64,000 nt of DNA from positions 39,773,501-39,837,500 of the forward strand of contig CP114481.1 in the NCBI GenBank assembly GCA_027186245.1, given 5' to 3'. The position numbers and the translations under genes were made by a program. Origin of the DNA: Coriaria nepalensis (lineage: Eukaryota; Streptophyta; Magnoliopsida; Cucurbitales; Coriariaceae). Under the pieces are notes generated by a model that did not search any database, was not told where the DNA came from, and was given only the letters and a program-made list of their open reading frames with translations. Shown here in pieces: positions 1-12,153 of the stretch; position 1 is the first letter of the stretch, and every line of letters begins with the position of its first letter.

Positions 1-31
1 AGTCAATAACTTATTTCGGAGCAAGTCGAAC

Positions 32-37
32 GAATTC
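32..37. other. EcoRI site, one per monomer in most copies
   Basis: GAATTC lies at monomer positions 32-37 and recurs about every 142 bp. Classes with T33 (CGTATTC), for example the monomers starting at 143 and 427, lack it. EcoRI digestion should therefore give a 142-bp ladder with dimers and higher steps, not a pure monomer band. A 142-bp EcoRI ladder is a known property of the Tenebrio molitor satellite. Confidence 0.95.
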
Positions 38-72
38 TAGTTTTGCACTACAGACATAACTTTTGTGTATAA

Positions 73-93
73 CTTGCAAATGATCATTGCAAG
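73..93. repeat. Imperfect palindrome inside the monomer (exemplar)
   Basis: CTTGCA (73-78), a single unpaired A (79), the perfect palindrome ATGATCAT (80-87) and TGCAAG (88-93) form a 21-bp dyad with one bulged base. The centre is a BclI site, TGATCA. The element recurs in nearly every monomer, but variants break its symmetry: A83 to T (TGTTCA), A86 to C (GATCCT), TGCAAG to CGCAAG, and CTTGCA to CTTCCA. So it is not strictly conserved. Palindromes are common in satellite monomers and have been proposed as protein-binding or cruciform sites. No function can be read from the sequence. Confidence 0.9.
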
Positions 94-122
94 GAAAGTG
101 TGCATTCGTTTAACCTTAAAAT

Positions 123-143
123 CATTTCAATGAGTCATTTCAA
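123..143. repeat. Internal direct repeat CATTTCAA, period 13 (exemplar)
   Basis: CATTTCAA occurs at 123-130 and again at 136-143, running one base into the next monomer. The second copy becomes CCTTTCAA in monomers with C137. Short internal direct repeats may be remnants of how a longer satellite unit was built from a smaller one, but only this pair is clear. Between them, TGAGTCA (131-137) matches the AP-1 consensus by sequence. Confidence 0.85.
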
Positions 144-306
144 GTCAATAACTTATTTCATAGCAAGTCGAACGTATTCTAGTTTTGCACTACAGAGACA
201 ACTTTTGTGCATAACTTGCAAATGATCATTGCAAGGAAAGTGTGCATTCGTTTAACCTTAAAATCATTTCAATGAGTCATTTCAAGTCAATAACTTATTT
301 CAAAGC

Positions 307-320
307 AATTCGAACGAATT
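307..320. repeat. Perfect inverted repeat AATTCG-AA-CGAATT (exemplar)
   Basis: In monomers of the AATTCG class, positions 23-36 read AATTCGAACGAATT: two 6-bp arms around AA. It includes a BstBI site (TTCGAA) and overlaps the EcoRI site. The AAGTCG class (G25) shortens the left arm, and the T33 class breaks the right arm. The two large classes thus differ in whether this dyad is intact. Two of the three CpGs of the monomer lie here. Confidence 0.9.
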
Positions 321-1019
321 CTAGTTTTGCACTACAGAGACAACTTTTGTGCATAACTTGCAAATGATCATTGCAAGGAAAGTGTGCATTCGTTTAAAAT
401 TAAAATCATTTCAATGAGTCCTTTCAAGTCAATAACTTATTTCAAAGCAAGTCAAACGTATTCTAGTTTTGCACTACAGACACAACTTTTGTGCATAACT
501 TGCAAATGATCATTGCAAGGAAAGTGTGCATTCGTTTAACCTTAAAATCATTTCAATGAGTCATTTCAAGTCAATAACTTATTTCAAAGCAAGTCGAACG
601 TATTCTAGTTTTGCACTACAGACACAACTTTGGTGCATAACTTGCAAATGATCCTTGCAAGGAAAGTGTGCATTCGTTTAACCTTAAAATCATTTCAATG
701 AGTCATTTCAAGTCAATAACATATTTCAAAGCAATTCGAACGAATTGTAGTTTTGCACTACAGAGACAACTTTTGTGCATAACTTGCAAATGTTCATTGC
801 AAGGAAAGTGTGCATTCATTTAAAATTAAAATCATTTCAATGAGTCATTTCAAGTCAATAACTTATTTCGAAGCAAGTCGAACAAATTCTAATTTTGCAC
901 TACAGACATAACTTTTGTGCATAACTTGCAAATGATCATTGCAAGGGAAGTGTGCATTCGTTTAACCTCAAAATCATTTCAATGAGTCATTTCAAGTCAA
1001 TAACTTATTTCAAAGCAAT

Positions 1020-1910
1020 TCGAACGAATTCTAGTTTTGCACTACAGAGACAACTTTTGTGCATAACTTGCAAATGATCATTGCAAGGAAAGTCTGCATT
1101 CGTGTAAAATTACAATCATTTCAATGAGTCCTTTCAAGTCAATAACTTATTTCAAAGCAATTCGAACGAATTCTAGTTTTGCACTCCAGACATAACTTTT
1201 GTGCATAACTTGCAAATGATCATTGCAAGGAAAGTGTGCATTCGTTTAACCTTAAAATCATTTCAATGAGTCATTTCAAGTCAATAAGTTATTTCTAAGC
1301 AATTCGAACGAATTCTAGTTTTGCACTACAGAGACAACTTTGGTGCATAACTTGCAAATGATCATTGCAAGGAAAGTGTGCATTCGTTTAAAATTAAAAT
1401 CATTTCAATGAGTCCTTTCAAGTCAATAACTTATTTCGGAGCAAGTCGAACGAATTCTAGTTTTGCACTACAGACATAACTTTTGTGCATAACTTGCAAA
1501 TGATCATTGCAAGGAAAGTGTGCATTCGTTTAACCTTAAAATCATTTCAATGAGTCATTTCAAGTCAATAACTTATTTCTAAGCAATTCGAACGAATTCA
1601 AGTTTTGCACTACAGACACAACTTTTGTGGATAACTTGCAAATGATCATTGCAAGGAAAGTGTGCATTCGTTTTACCTTAAAATCATTTCTATGAGTCAT
1701 TTCAAGTCAATAACTTATTTCAAAGCAATTCGAACGAATTCTAGTTTTGCACTACAGAGACAACTTTTGTGCATAACTTGCAAATGATCATTGCAAGGAA
1801 AGTGTGCATTCGTGTAAAATTACAATCATTTCAATGAGTCCTTTCAAGTCAATAACTTATTTCAAAGCAATTCGAACGAATTCTAGTTTTGCACTACAGA
1901 CATAACTTTT
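1020..1910. repeat. Duplicated block A, left copy (14-monomer offset)
   Basis: This stretch matches about 3008-3898 at a constant offset of 1988 bp (14 x 142). Shared rare variants, in the same order, are GTCTGCATTCGTGTAAAATTAC near 1093, AATAAGTTATTTCTAAGC near 1284, TTTGGTGC near 1340, TTGTGGATAAC near 1628 and GTGTAAAATTAC near 1812. Private differences are few, for example GCACTCCAG here against GCACTACAG. Boundaries are approximate because neighbouring monomers are so alike. Confidence 0.85.
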
Positions 1911-3007
1911 GTGCATAACTTGCAAATGATCATTGCAAGGGAAGTGTGCATTCGTTTAACCTTAAAATCATTTCAATGAGTCATTTCAAGTCAATAACTT
2001 ATTTCAAAGCAATTCGAACGAATTCTAGTTTTGCACTACAGAGACAACTTTTGTGCATAACTTGCAAATGATCATCGCAAGGAAAGTGTGCATTCGTTTA
2101 ACCTTAAAATCATTTCAATGAGTCATTTCAAGTCAATACCTTATGTCAAAGCAAGTCGAACGAATTCTAGTTTTCTACTACAAACACAACTTTAGTGCAT
2201 AACTTGCAAATGATCATTGCAAGGAAAGTGTGCATTCGTTTAACCTTAAAATCATTTCAATGAGTCATTTCAAGTCAATAACTTATGTCAAACCAAGTCG
2301 AATGAATTCTAGTTTTCTACTACAAACACAACTTTTGTGCATAACTTGCAAATGATCATTGCAAGGAAAGTGTGCTTTCGTTTAACCTTAAAATAATTTC
2401 AATTAGTCATTTCAAGTCAATAACTTATTTCAAAGCACGTCGAACGAATTCTAGTTTTGCACTACAGACACAACTTTTGTGCATAACTTGCAAATGATCA
2501 TTGCAAGGAAAGTGTGCATTCGTTTAACCTTAAAATCATTTCAATGAGTCATTTCAAGTCAATAACTTATTTCAAAGCAATCCGAACGAATTCTAATTTC
2601 GCACTACAAACACAACTTTTGTGCATAACTTGCAAATGATCATTGCAAGGAAAGTGTGCATTCGTTTAAAATTAAAATCATTTCAATGAGTCCTTTCAAG
2701 TCAATAACTTATTTCGGAGCAAGTCGAACGAATTCTAGTTTTGCACTACAGACATAACTTTTGTGCATAACTTGCAAATGATCATTGCAAGGAAAGTGTG
2801 CATTCGTTTAACCTTAAAATCATTTCAATGAGTCATTTCAAGTCAATAACTTATTTCATAGCAAGTCGAACGTATTCTAGTTTTGCACTACAGACACAAC
2901 TTTTGTGCATAACTTGCAAATGATCATTGCAAGGAAAGTGTGCATTCGTTTAACCTTAAAATCATTTCAATGAGTTAGTTCAAGTCAATAACTTATTTCA
3001 TAGCAAG

Positions 3008-3898
3008 TCGAACGAATTCTAGTTTTGCACTACAGAGACAACTTTTGTGCATAACTTGCAAATGATCATTGCAAGGAAAGTCTGCATTCGTGTAAAATTA
3101 CAATCATTTCAATGAGTCCTTTCAAGTCAATAACTTATTTCAAAGCAATTCGAACGAATTCTAGTTTTGCACTACAGACATAACTTTTGTGCATAACTTG
3201 CAAATGATCATTGCAAGGAAAGTGTGCATTCGTTTAACCTTAAAATCATTTCAATGAGTCATTTCAAGTCAATAAGTTATTTCTAAGCAATTCGAACGAA
3301 TTCTAGTTTTGCACTACAGAGACAACTTTGGTGCATAACTTGCAAATGATCATTGCAAGGAAAGTGTGCATTCGTTTAAAATTAAAATCATTTCAATGAG
3401 TCCTTTCAAGTCAATAACTTATTTCGGAGCAAGTCGAACGAATTCTAGTTTTGCACTACAGACATAACTTTTGTGCATAACTTGCAAATGATCATTGCAA
3501 GGAAAGTGTGCATTCGTTTAACCTTAAAATCATTTCAATGAGTCATTTCAAGTCAATAACTTATTTCTAAGCAATTCGAACGAATTCTAGTTTTGCACTA
3601 CAGACACAACTTTTGTGGATAACTTGCAAATGATCATTGCAAGGAAAGTGTGCATTCGTTTTACCTTAAAATCATTTCTATGAGTCATTTCAAGTCAATA
3701 ACTTATTTCAAAGCAATTCGAAAGAATTCTAGTTTTGCACTACAGAGACAACTTTTGTGCATAACTTGCAAATGATCATTGCAAGGAAAGTGTGCATTCG
3801 TGTAAAATTACAATCATTTCAATGAGTCCTTTCAAGTCAATAACTTATTTCAAAGCAATTCGAACGAATTCTAGTTTTGCACTACAGACATAACTTTT
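3008..3898. repeat. Duplicated block A, right copy (14-monomer offset)
   Basis: Copy of about 1020-1910, offset 1988 bp. The match starts inside the monomer at 2983, which begins CATAGCAAG where the left counterpart begins CAAAGCAATT. It ends where this copy has GTGGATAAC near 3900 and the left copy has GTGCATAAC. A private change, GAAAGAATTC near 3722, marks divergence after duplication. Confidence 0.85.
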
Positions 3899-5704
3899 GT
3901 GGATAACTTGCAAATGATCATTGCAAGGAAAGTGTGCATTCGTTTTACCTTAAAATCATTTCTATGAGTCATTTCAAGTCAATAACTTATTTCAAAGCAA
4001 TTCGAACGAATTCTAGTTTTGCACTACAGAGACAACTTTTGTGCATAACTTGCAAATGATCATTGCAAGGAAAGTGTGCATTCGTTTAAAATTAAAATCA
4101 TTTCAATGAGTCCTTTCAAGTCAATAACTTATTTCGAAGCAAGTCGAACGAATTCTTATTTTGCACTACAGACATAACTTTTGTGCATAACTTGCAAATG
4201 ATCATTGCAAGGGAAGTGTGCATTCGTTTAACCTTAAAATCATTTCAATGAGTCTTTTCAAGTCAATAACTTATTTCAAAGCAATTCGAACGAATTCTAG
4301 TTTTGCACTATAGAGACAACTTTTGTGCATAACTTGCAAATGTTCATTGCAAGGAAAGTGTGCATTCGTTTAAAATTAAAATCATTTCAATGAGTCATTT
4401 CAAGTCAATAACTTATTTCAAAGCAATTCGAAGGAATTCTAGTTTTGCACTACAGAGACAACTTTTGTGCATAACTTGCAAATGATCATTGCAAGGAAAG
4501 TGTGCATTCGTTTAACCCTAAAATCATTTCAATGATTTATTTCAAGTCAATAACTTATTTCAAAGCAATTCGAACGTATTCTAGTTTTGCACTACAGACA
4601 CAACTTTGGTGCATAACTTGCAAATGATCCTTGCAAGGAAAGTGTGCATTCGTTTAACCTTAAAATCATTTCAATGAGTCATTTCAAGTCAATAACTTAT
4701 TTCAAAGCAATTCGAACGAATTGTAGTTTTGCACTACAGAGACAACTTTTGTGCATAACTTGCAAATGTTCATTGCAAGGAAAGTGTGCATTCATTTAAA
4801 ATTAAAATCATTTCAATGAGTCCTTTCAAGTCAATAACTTATTTCGAAGCAAGTCGAACAAATTCTAATTTTGCACTACAGACATAACTTTTGTGCATAA
4901 CTTGCAAATGATCATTGCAAGGGAAGTGTGCATTCGTTTAACCTTAAAATCATTTCAATGAGTCATTTCAAGTCAATAACTTATTTCAAAGCAATTCGAA
5001 CGAATTCTAGTTTTGCACTACGGACATAACTTTTGTGCATAACTTGCAAATGATCATTGCAAGGAAAGTGTGCATTCGTTTAACCTTAAAATCATTTCAA
5101 TGAGTCATTTCAAGTCAATAAGTTATTTCTAAGCAATTCGAACGAATTCTAGTTTTGCACTACAGACATAACTTTTGTGCATAACTTGCAAATGTTCATT
5201 GCAAGGAAAGTGTGCATTCGTTTAACCTTAAAATCATTTCAATGAGTCATTTCAAGTCATTAACTTATTTCAAAGCAAGTCGAACGTATTCTAGTTTTGC
5301 ACTACAGACACAACTTTGGTGCATAACTTGCAAATGATCCTTGCAAGGAAAGTGTGCATTCGTTTAACATTAAAATCATTTCAATGAGTCATTTCAAGTC
5401 AATAACTTATTTCAAAGCAATTCGAACAAATTGTAGTTTTGCACTACAGAGACAACTTTTGTGCATAACTTGCAAATGATCCTTGCAAGGAAAGTGTGCA
5501 TTCGTTTAACCTTAAAATCATTTCAATGAGTCATTGCAAGTCAATAACTTATTTCAAAGCAATTCGAACGAATTCTAGTTTTGCACTACAGACATAACTT
5601 TTGTGCATAACTTGCAAATGTTCATTGCAAGGAAAGTGTGCATTCATTTAACCTTAAAATCATTTAAATGAGTCATTTCAAGTCAATAACTTATTTCAAA
5701 GCAA

Positions 5705-6392
5705 GTCGAACGTATTCTAGTTTTGCACTACAGACACAACTTTGGTGCATAACTTGCAAATGATCCTTGCAAGGAAAGTGTGCATTCGTTTAACCTTAAA
5801 ATCATTTCAATGAGTCATTTCAAGTCAATAACTTATTTCAAAGCAATTCGAACGAATTGTAGTTTTGCACTACAGAGACAACTTTTGTGCATAACTTGCA
5901 AATGTTCATTGCAAGGAAAGTGTGCATTCGTTTAAAATTAAAATCATTTCAATGAGTCATTTCAAGTCAATAACTTATTTCAAAGCAATTCGAAGGAATT
6001 CTAGTTTTGCACTACAGAGACAACTTTTGTGCATAACTTGCAAATGATCATTGCAAGGAAAGTGTGCATTCGTTTAACCTTAAAATCATTTCAATGAGTC
6101 ATTTCTAGTCAATAACTTATTTCAAAGCAATCCGAACGAATTCTAATTTCGCACTACAAATACAACTTTTGTGCATAACTTGCAAATGATCATTGCAAGG
6201 AAAGTGTGCATTCGTTTAAAATTAAAATCATTTCAATGAGTCCTTTCAAGTCAATAACTTATTTCGGAGCAAGTCGAACGAATTCTAGTTTTGCACTACG
6301 GACATAACTTTTGTGCATAACTTGCAAATGATCATTGCAAGGAAAGTGTGCATTCGTTTAACCTTAAAATCATTTCAATGAGTCATTTCAAG
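5705..6392. repeat. Duplicated block B, left copy (12-monomer offset)
   Basis: Matches about 7409-8096 at 1704 bp (12 x 142). Shared rare markers in order are GAATTGTAG with TGTTCATTGC, CGAAGGAATTC (5993), CATTTCTAGTCAATAAC, CAATCCGAACG with TAATTTCGCAC and ACAAATACAAC (near 6158), and CTACGGACAT near 6300. The two copies part where this one has AATAAGTTATTTCTAAG and the other has AGTAAATAAC. Confidence 0.83.
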
Positions 6393-7408
6393 TCAATAAG
6401 TTATTTCTAAGCAATTCGAACGAATTCTAGTTTTGCACTACAGACATAACTTTTGTGCATAACTTGCAAATGTTCATTGCAAGGAAAGTGTGCATTCGTT
6501 TAACCTTAAAATCATTTCAATGAGTCATTTCAAGTCAATAACTTATTTCAAAGCAAGTCGAACGTATTCTAGTTTTGCACTACAGACACAACTTTGGTGC
6601 ATAACTTGCAAATGATCCTTGCAAGGAAAGTGTGCATTCGTTTAACCTTAAAATCATTTCAATGAGTCATTTCAAGTCAATAACTTATTTCAAAGCAATT
6701 CGAACAAATTGTAGTTTTGCACTACAGAGACAACTTTTGTGCATAACTTGCAAATGATCCTTGCAAGGAAAGTGTGTATTCGTTTAAAATTAAAATCATT
6801 TCAATGAGTCCTTTCAAGTCAATAACTTATTTCGGAGCAAGTCGAACGAATTCTAGTTTTGCACTACAGACATAACTTTTGTGCATAACTTGCAAATGAT
6901 CATTGCAAGGAAAGTGTGCATTCGTTTAACCTTAAAATCATTTCAATGAGTCATTTCAAGTCAATAACTTATTTCAAAGCAAGTCGAACGTATTCTAGTT
7001 TTGCACTACAGACACAACTTTGGTGCATAACTTGCAAATGATCCTTGTAAGGAAAGTGTGCATTCGTTTAACCTTAAAATCATTTCAATGAGTCATTTCA
7101 AGTCAATAACTTATTTCAAAGCAATTCGAACAAATTGTAGTTTTGCACTACAGAGACAACTTTTGTGCATAACTTGCAAATGATCCTTGCAAGGAAAGTG
7201 TGCATTCGTTTAAAATTAAAATCATTTCAATGAGTCCTTTCAAGTCAATAACTTATTTCGGAGCAAGTCGAACGAATTCTAGTTTTGCACTACAGACATA
7301 ACTTTTGTGCATAACTTGCAAATGATCATTGCAAGGAAAGTGTGCATTCGTTTAACCTTAAAATCATTTCAATGAGTCATTTCAAGTCAATAACTTATTT
7401 CATAGCAA

Positions 7409-8096
7409 GTCGAACGTATTCTAGTTTTGCACTACAGACACAACTTTGGTGCATAACTTGCAAATGATCCTTGCAAGGAAAGTGTGCATTCGTTTAACCT
7501 TAAAATCATTTCAATGAGTCATTTCAAGTCAATAACTTATTTCAAAGCAATTCGAACGAATTGTAGTTTTGCACTACAGAGACAACTTTTGTGCATAACT
7601 TGCAAATGTTCATTGCAAGGAAAGTGTGCATTCGTTTAAAATTAAAATCATTTCAATGAGTCATTTCAAGTCAATAACTTATTTCAAAGCAATTCGAAGG
7701 AATTCTAGTTTTGCACTACAGAGACAACTTTTGTGCATAACTTGCAAATGATCATTGCAAGGAAAGTGTGCATTCGTTTAACCTTAAAATCATTTCAATG
7801 AGTCATTTCTAGTCAATAACTTATTTCAAAGCAATCCGAACGAATTCTAATTTCGCACTACAAATACAACTTTTGTGCATAACTTGCAAATGATCATTGC
7901 AAGGAAAGTGTGCATTCGTTTAAAATTAAAATCATTTCAATGAGTCCTTTCAAGTCAATAACTTATTTCGGAGCAAGTCGAACGAATTCTAGTTTTGCAC
8001 TACGGACATAACTTTTGTGCATAACTTGCAAATGATCATTGCAAGGAAAGTGTGCATTCGTTTAACCTTAAAATCATTTCAATGAGTCATTTCAAG
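7409..8096. repeat. Duplicated block B, right copy (12-monomer offset)
   Basis: Copy of about 5705-6392 with the same ordered rare variants, including ACAAATACAAC at about 7862 and CGAAGGAATTC at 7697. The CGAAGGAATTC marker itself recurs at 4431, 5993, 7697, 9969, 12383, 14655 and 15791. Its spacings are exactly 11, 12, 16, 17, 16 and 8 monomers, which shows both the copying and the absence of net length change in this part. Confidence 0.83.
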
Positions 8097-9739
8097 TAAA
8101 TAACTTATTTCAAAGCAATCCGAACGAATTCTAATTTCGCACTACAAACACAACTTTTGTGCATAACTTGCAAATGATCATTGCAAGGAAAGTGTGCATT
8201 CGTTTAAAATTAAAATCATTTCAATGAGTCCTTTCAAGTCAATAACTTATTTCGGAGCAAGTCGAACGAATTCTAGTTTTGCACTACAGACATAACTTTT
8301 GTGCATAACTTGCAAATGATCATTGCAAGGAAAGTGTGTATTCGTTTAACCTTAAAATCATTTCAATGAGTCATTTCAAGTCAATAACTTATTTCAAAGC
8401 AAGTCGAACGTATTCTAGTTTTGCACTACAGACACAACTTTGGTGCATAACTTGCAAATGATCCTTGCAAGGAAAGTGTGCATTCGTTTAACCTTAAAAT
8501 CATTTCAATGAGTCATTTCAAGTCAATAACTTATTTCAAAGCAATTCGAACGAATTCTAGTTTTGCACTACAGACACAACTTTGGTGCATAACTTGCAAA
8601 TGATCCTTGCAAGGAAAGTGTGCATTCGTTTAACCTTAAAATCATTTCAATGAGTCATTTCAAGTCAATAACTTATTTCAAAGCAAGTCGAACGTATTCT
8701 AGTTTTGCACTACAGAGACAACTTTTGTGCATAACTTGCAAATGTTCATTGCAAGGAAAGTGTGCATTCGTTTAAAATTAAAATCATTTCAATGAGTCCT
8801 TTCAAGTCAATAACTTATTTCGGAGCAAGTCGAACGAATTCTAGTTTTGCACTACAGACATAACTTTTGTGCATAACTTGCAAATGATCATTGCAAGGAA
8901 AGTGTGCATTCGTTTAACCTTAAAATCATTTCAATGAGTCATTTCAAGTCAATAACTTATTTCATAGCAAGTCGAACGTATTCTAGTTTTGCACTACAGA
9001 CACAACTTTTGTGGATAACTTGCAAATGATCATTGCAAGGAAAGTGTGCATTCGTTTAACCTTAAAATCATTTCTATGAGTCATTTCAAGTCAATAACTT
9101 ATTTCAAAGCAATTCGAACGAATTCTAGTTTTGCACTACAGAGACAACTTTTGTGCATAACTTGCAAATGATCATTGCATGGAAAGTGTGCATTCGTTTA
9201 AAATTAAAATCATTTCAATGAGTCCTTTCAAGTCAATAACTTATTTCGAAGCAAGTCGAACGAATTCTTATTTTGCACTACAGACATAACTTTTGTGCAT
9301 AACTTGCAAATGATCATTGCAAGGGAAGTGTGCATTCGTTTAACCTTAAAATCATTTCAATGAGTCATTTCAAGTCAATAACTTATTTCAAAGCAATTCG
9401 AACGAATTCTAGTTTTGCACTACAGACATAACTTTTGTGCATAACTTGCAAATGATCATTGCAAGGAAAGTGTGCATTCGTTTAACCTTAAAATCATTTC
9501 AATGAGTCATTTCAAGTCAATAAGTTATTTCTAAGCAATTCGAACGAATTCTAGTTTTGCACTACAGACATAACTTTTGTGCATAACTTGCAAATGTTCA
9601 TTGCAAGGAAAGTGTGCATTCATTTAACCTTAAAATCATTTAAATGAGTCATTTCAAGTCAATAACTTATTTCAAAGCAAGTCGAACGTATTCTAGTTTT
9701 GCACTACAGACACAACTTTGGTGCATAACTTGCAAATGA

Positions 9740-10620
9740 TCCTTGCAAGGAAAGTGTGCATTCGTTTAACCTTAAAATCATTTCAATGAGTCATTTCAAG
9801 TCAATAACTTATTTCAAAGCAATTCGAACGAATTGTAGTTTTGCACTACAGAGACAACTTTTGTGCATAACTTGCAAATGTTCATTGCAAGGAAAGTGTG
9901 CATTCGTTTAAAATTAAAATCATTTCAATGAGTAATTTCAAGTCAATAACTTATTTCAAAGCAATTCGAAGGAATTCTAGTTTTGCACTACAGAGACAAC
10001 TTTTGTGCATAACTTGCAAATGATCATTGCAAGGAAAGTGTGCATTCGTTTAACCTTAAAATCATTTCAATGAGTCATTTCAAGTCAATAACTTATTTCG
10101 AAGCAATCCGAACGAATTCTAATTTCGCACTACAAACACAACTTTTGTGCATAACTTGCAAATGATCATTGCAAGGAAAGTGTGCATTCGTTTAAAATTA
10201 AAATCATTTCAATGAGTCCTTTCAAGTCAATAACTTATTTCGGAGTAAGTCGAACGAATTCTAGTTCTGCACTACAGACATAACTTTTGTGCATAACTTG
10301 CAAATGATCATTGCAAGGAAAGTGTGTATTCGTTTAACCTTAAAATCATTTCAATGAGTCATTTCAAGTCAATAACTTATTTCAAAGCAAGTCGAACGTA
10401 TTCTAGTTTTGCACTACAGACACAACTTTGGTGCATAACTTGCAAATGATCCTTGCAAGGAAAGTGTGCATTCGTTTAACCTTAAAATCATTTCAATGAG
10501 TCATTTCAAGTCAATAACTTATTTCAAAGCAATTCGAACGAATTCTAGTTTTGCACTACAGACACAACTTTTGTGCATAACTTGAAAATGATCATTGCAA
10601 GGAAAGTGTGCATTCGTTTA
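9740..10620. repeat. Duplicated block C, left copy (17-monomer offset)
   Basis: Matches about 12154-13034 at 2414 bp (17 x 142). Ordered shared rare variants are GAGTAATTTC (9931), CGAAGGAATTC (9969), CGAAGCAATCCG, CGGAGTAAGTCG, CTAGTTCTGCAC (10261) and AACTTGAAAATG (10581). Part of the same stretch, about 9420-10235, is also copied at about 14106-14921 (offset 4686, 33 monomers), including CATTTAAATG at 9637 and 14323. Confidence 0.85.
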
Positions 10621-12153
10621 AAATTAAAATCATTTCAATGAGTCCTTTCAAGTCAATAACTTATTTCGGAGTAAGTCGAACGAATTCTAGTTTTGCACTA
10701 CAGACATAACTTTTGTGCATAACTTGCAAATGATCATTGCAAGGAAAGTGTGTATTCGTTTAACCTTAAAATCATTTCAATGAGTCATTTCAAGTCAATA
10801 ACTTATTTCGGAGCAAGTCGAACGAATTCTAGTTTTGCACTACAGACATAACTTTTGTGCATAACTTGCAAATGATCATTGCAAGGAAAGTGTGCATTCG
10901 TTTAACCTTAAAATCATTTCAATGAGTCATTTCAAGTAAATAACTTATTTCAAAGCAATCCGAACGAATTCTAATTTCGCACTACAAACACAACTTTTGT
11001 GCATAACTTGCAAATGATCATTGCAAGGAAAGTGTGCATTCGTTTAAAATTAAAATCATTTCAATGAGTCCTTTCAAGTCAATAACTTATTTCGGAGTAA
11101 GTCGAACGAATTCTAGTTTTGCACTACAGACATAACTTTTGTGCATAACTTGCAAATGATCATTGCAAGGAAAGTGTGTATTCGTTTAACCTTAAAATCA
11201 TTTCAATGAGTCATTTCAAGTCAATAACTTATTTCAAAGCAAGTCGAACGTATTCTAGTTTTGCACTACAGACACAACTTTGGTGCATAACTTGCAAATG
11301 ATCCTTGCAAGGAAAGTGTGCATTCGTTTAACCTTAAAATCATTTCAATGAGTCATTTCAAGTCAATAACTTATTTCAAAGCAATTCGAACGAATTGTAG
11401 TTTTGCACTACAGAGACAACTTTTGTGCATAACTTGCAAATGTTCATTGCAAGGAAAGTGTGCATTCGTTTAAAATTAAAATCATTTCAATGAGTCCTTT
11501 CAAGTCAATAACTTATTTCGGAGCAAGTCGAACGAATTCTAGTTTTGCACTACAGACATAACTTTTGTGCATAACTTGCAAATGATCATTGCAAGGAAAG
11601 TGTGCATTCGTTTAACCTTAAAATCATTTCAATGAGTCATTTCAAGTCAATAACTTATTTCATAGCAAGTCGAACGTATTCTAGTTTTGCACTACAGACA
11701 CAACTTTTGTGCATTACTTGCAAATGATCATTGCAAGGAAGGTGTGCATTCGTTTAACCTTAAAATCATTTCAATGAGTCCTTTCAAGTCAATAACTTAT
11801 TTCGGAGCAAGTCGAACGAATTCTAGTTTTGCACTACAGACATAACTTTTGTGCATAACTTGCAAATGATCATTGCAAGGAAAGTGTGCAATCGTTTAAC
11901 CTTAAAATCATTTCAATGAGTCATTTCAAGTCAATAACTTATTTCAAAGCAATTCGAACGAATTCTAATTTTGTACTACAAACACAACTTTTGTGCATAA
12001 CTTGCAAATGATCATTGCAAGGAAAGTGTGCATTCGTTTAAAATTAAAATCATTTCAATGAGTCCTTTCAAGTCAATAACTTATTTTGGAGCAAGTCGAA
12101 CGAATTCTAGTTTTGCACTACAGACATAACTTTTGTGCATAACTTGCAAATGA

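Larger units (their letters stand above)
1..142. repeat. First complete monomer (reference copy for numbering)
   Basis: This copy is used to number positions in all other entries. Positions 1-17 are nearly invariant. Positions 18-20 read GGA here and AAA, ATA or GAA elsewhere. Position 25 is G here (AAGTCG class) or T (AATTCG class). Position 33 is A (EcoRI site kept) or T (CGTATTC, site lost). Positions 55 and 57 distinguish CAGACATAAC, CAGAGACAAC and CAGACACAAC. Position 64 is T or G, 83 is A or T, and 86 is A or C. Positions 111-120 read TAACCTTAAA or TAAAATTAAA. Position 137 is A or C. The AAAATT form is usually followed by C137, so variants are linked across the phase boundary I chose. 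Confidence 0.97.

Noticed and set aside
101..120. CENP-B box
   Set aside because: TTCG followed four bases later by A (ATTCGTTTAA, and the TTCGAACGA dyad) fits half of the mammalian pattern, but the CGGG half is absent in every monomer I checked.
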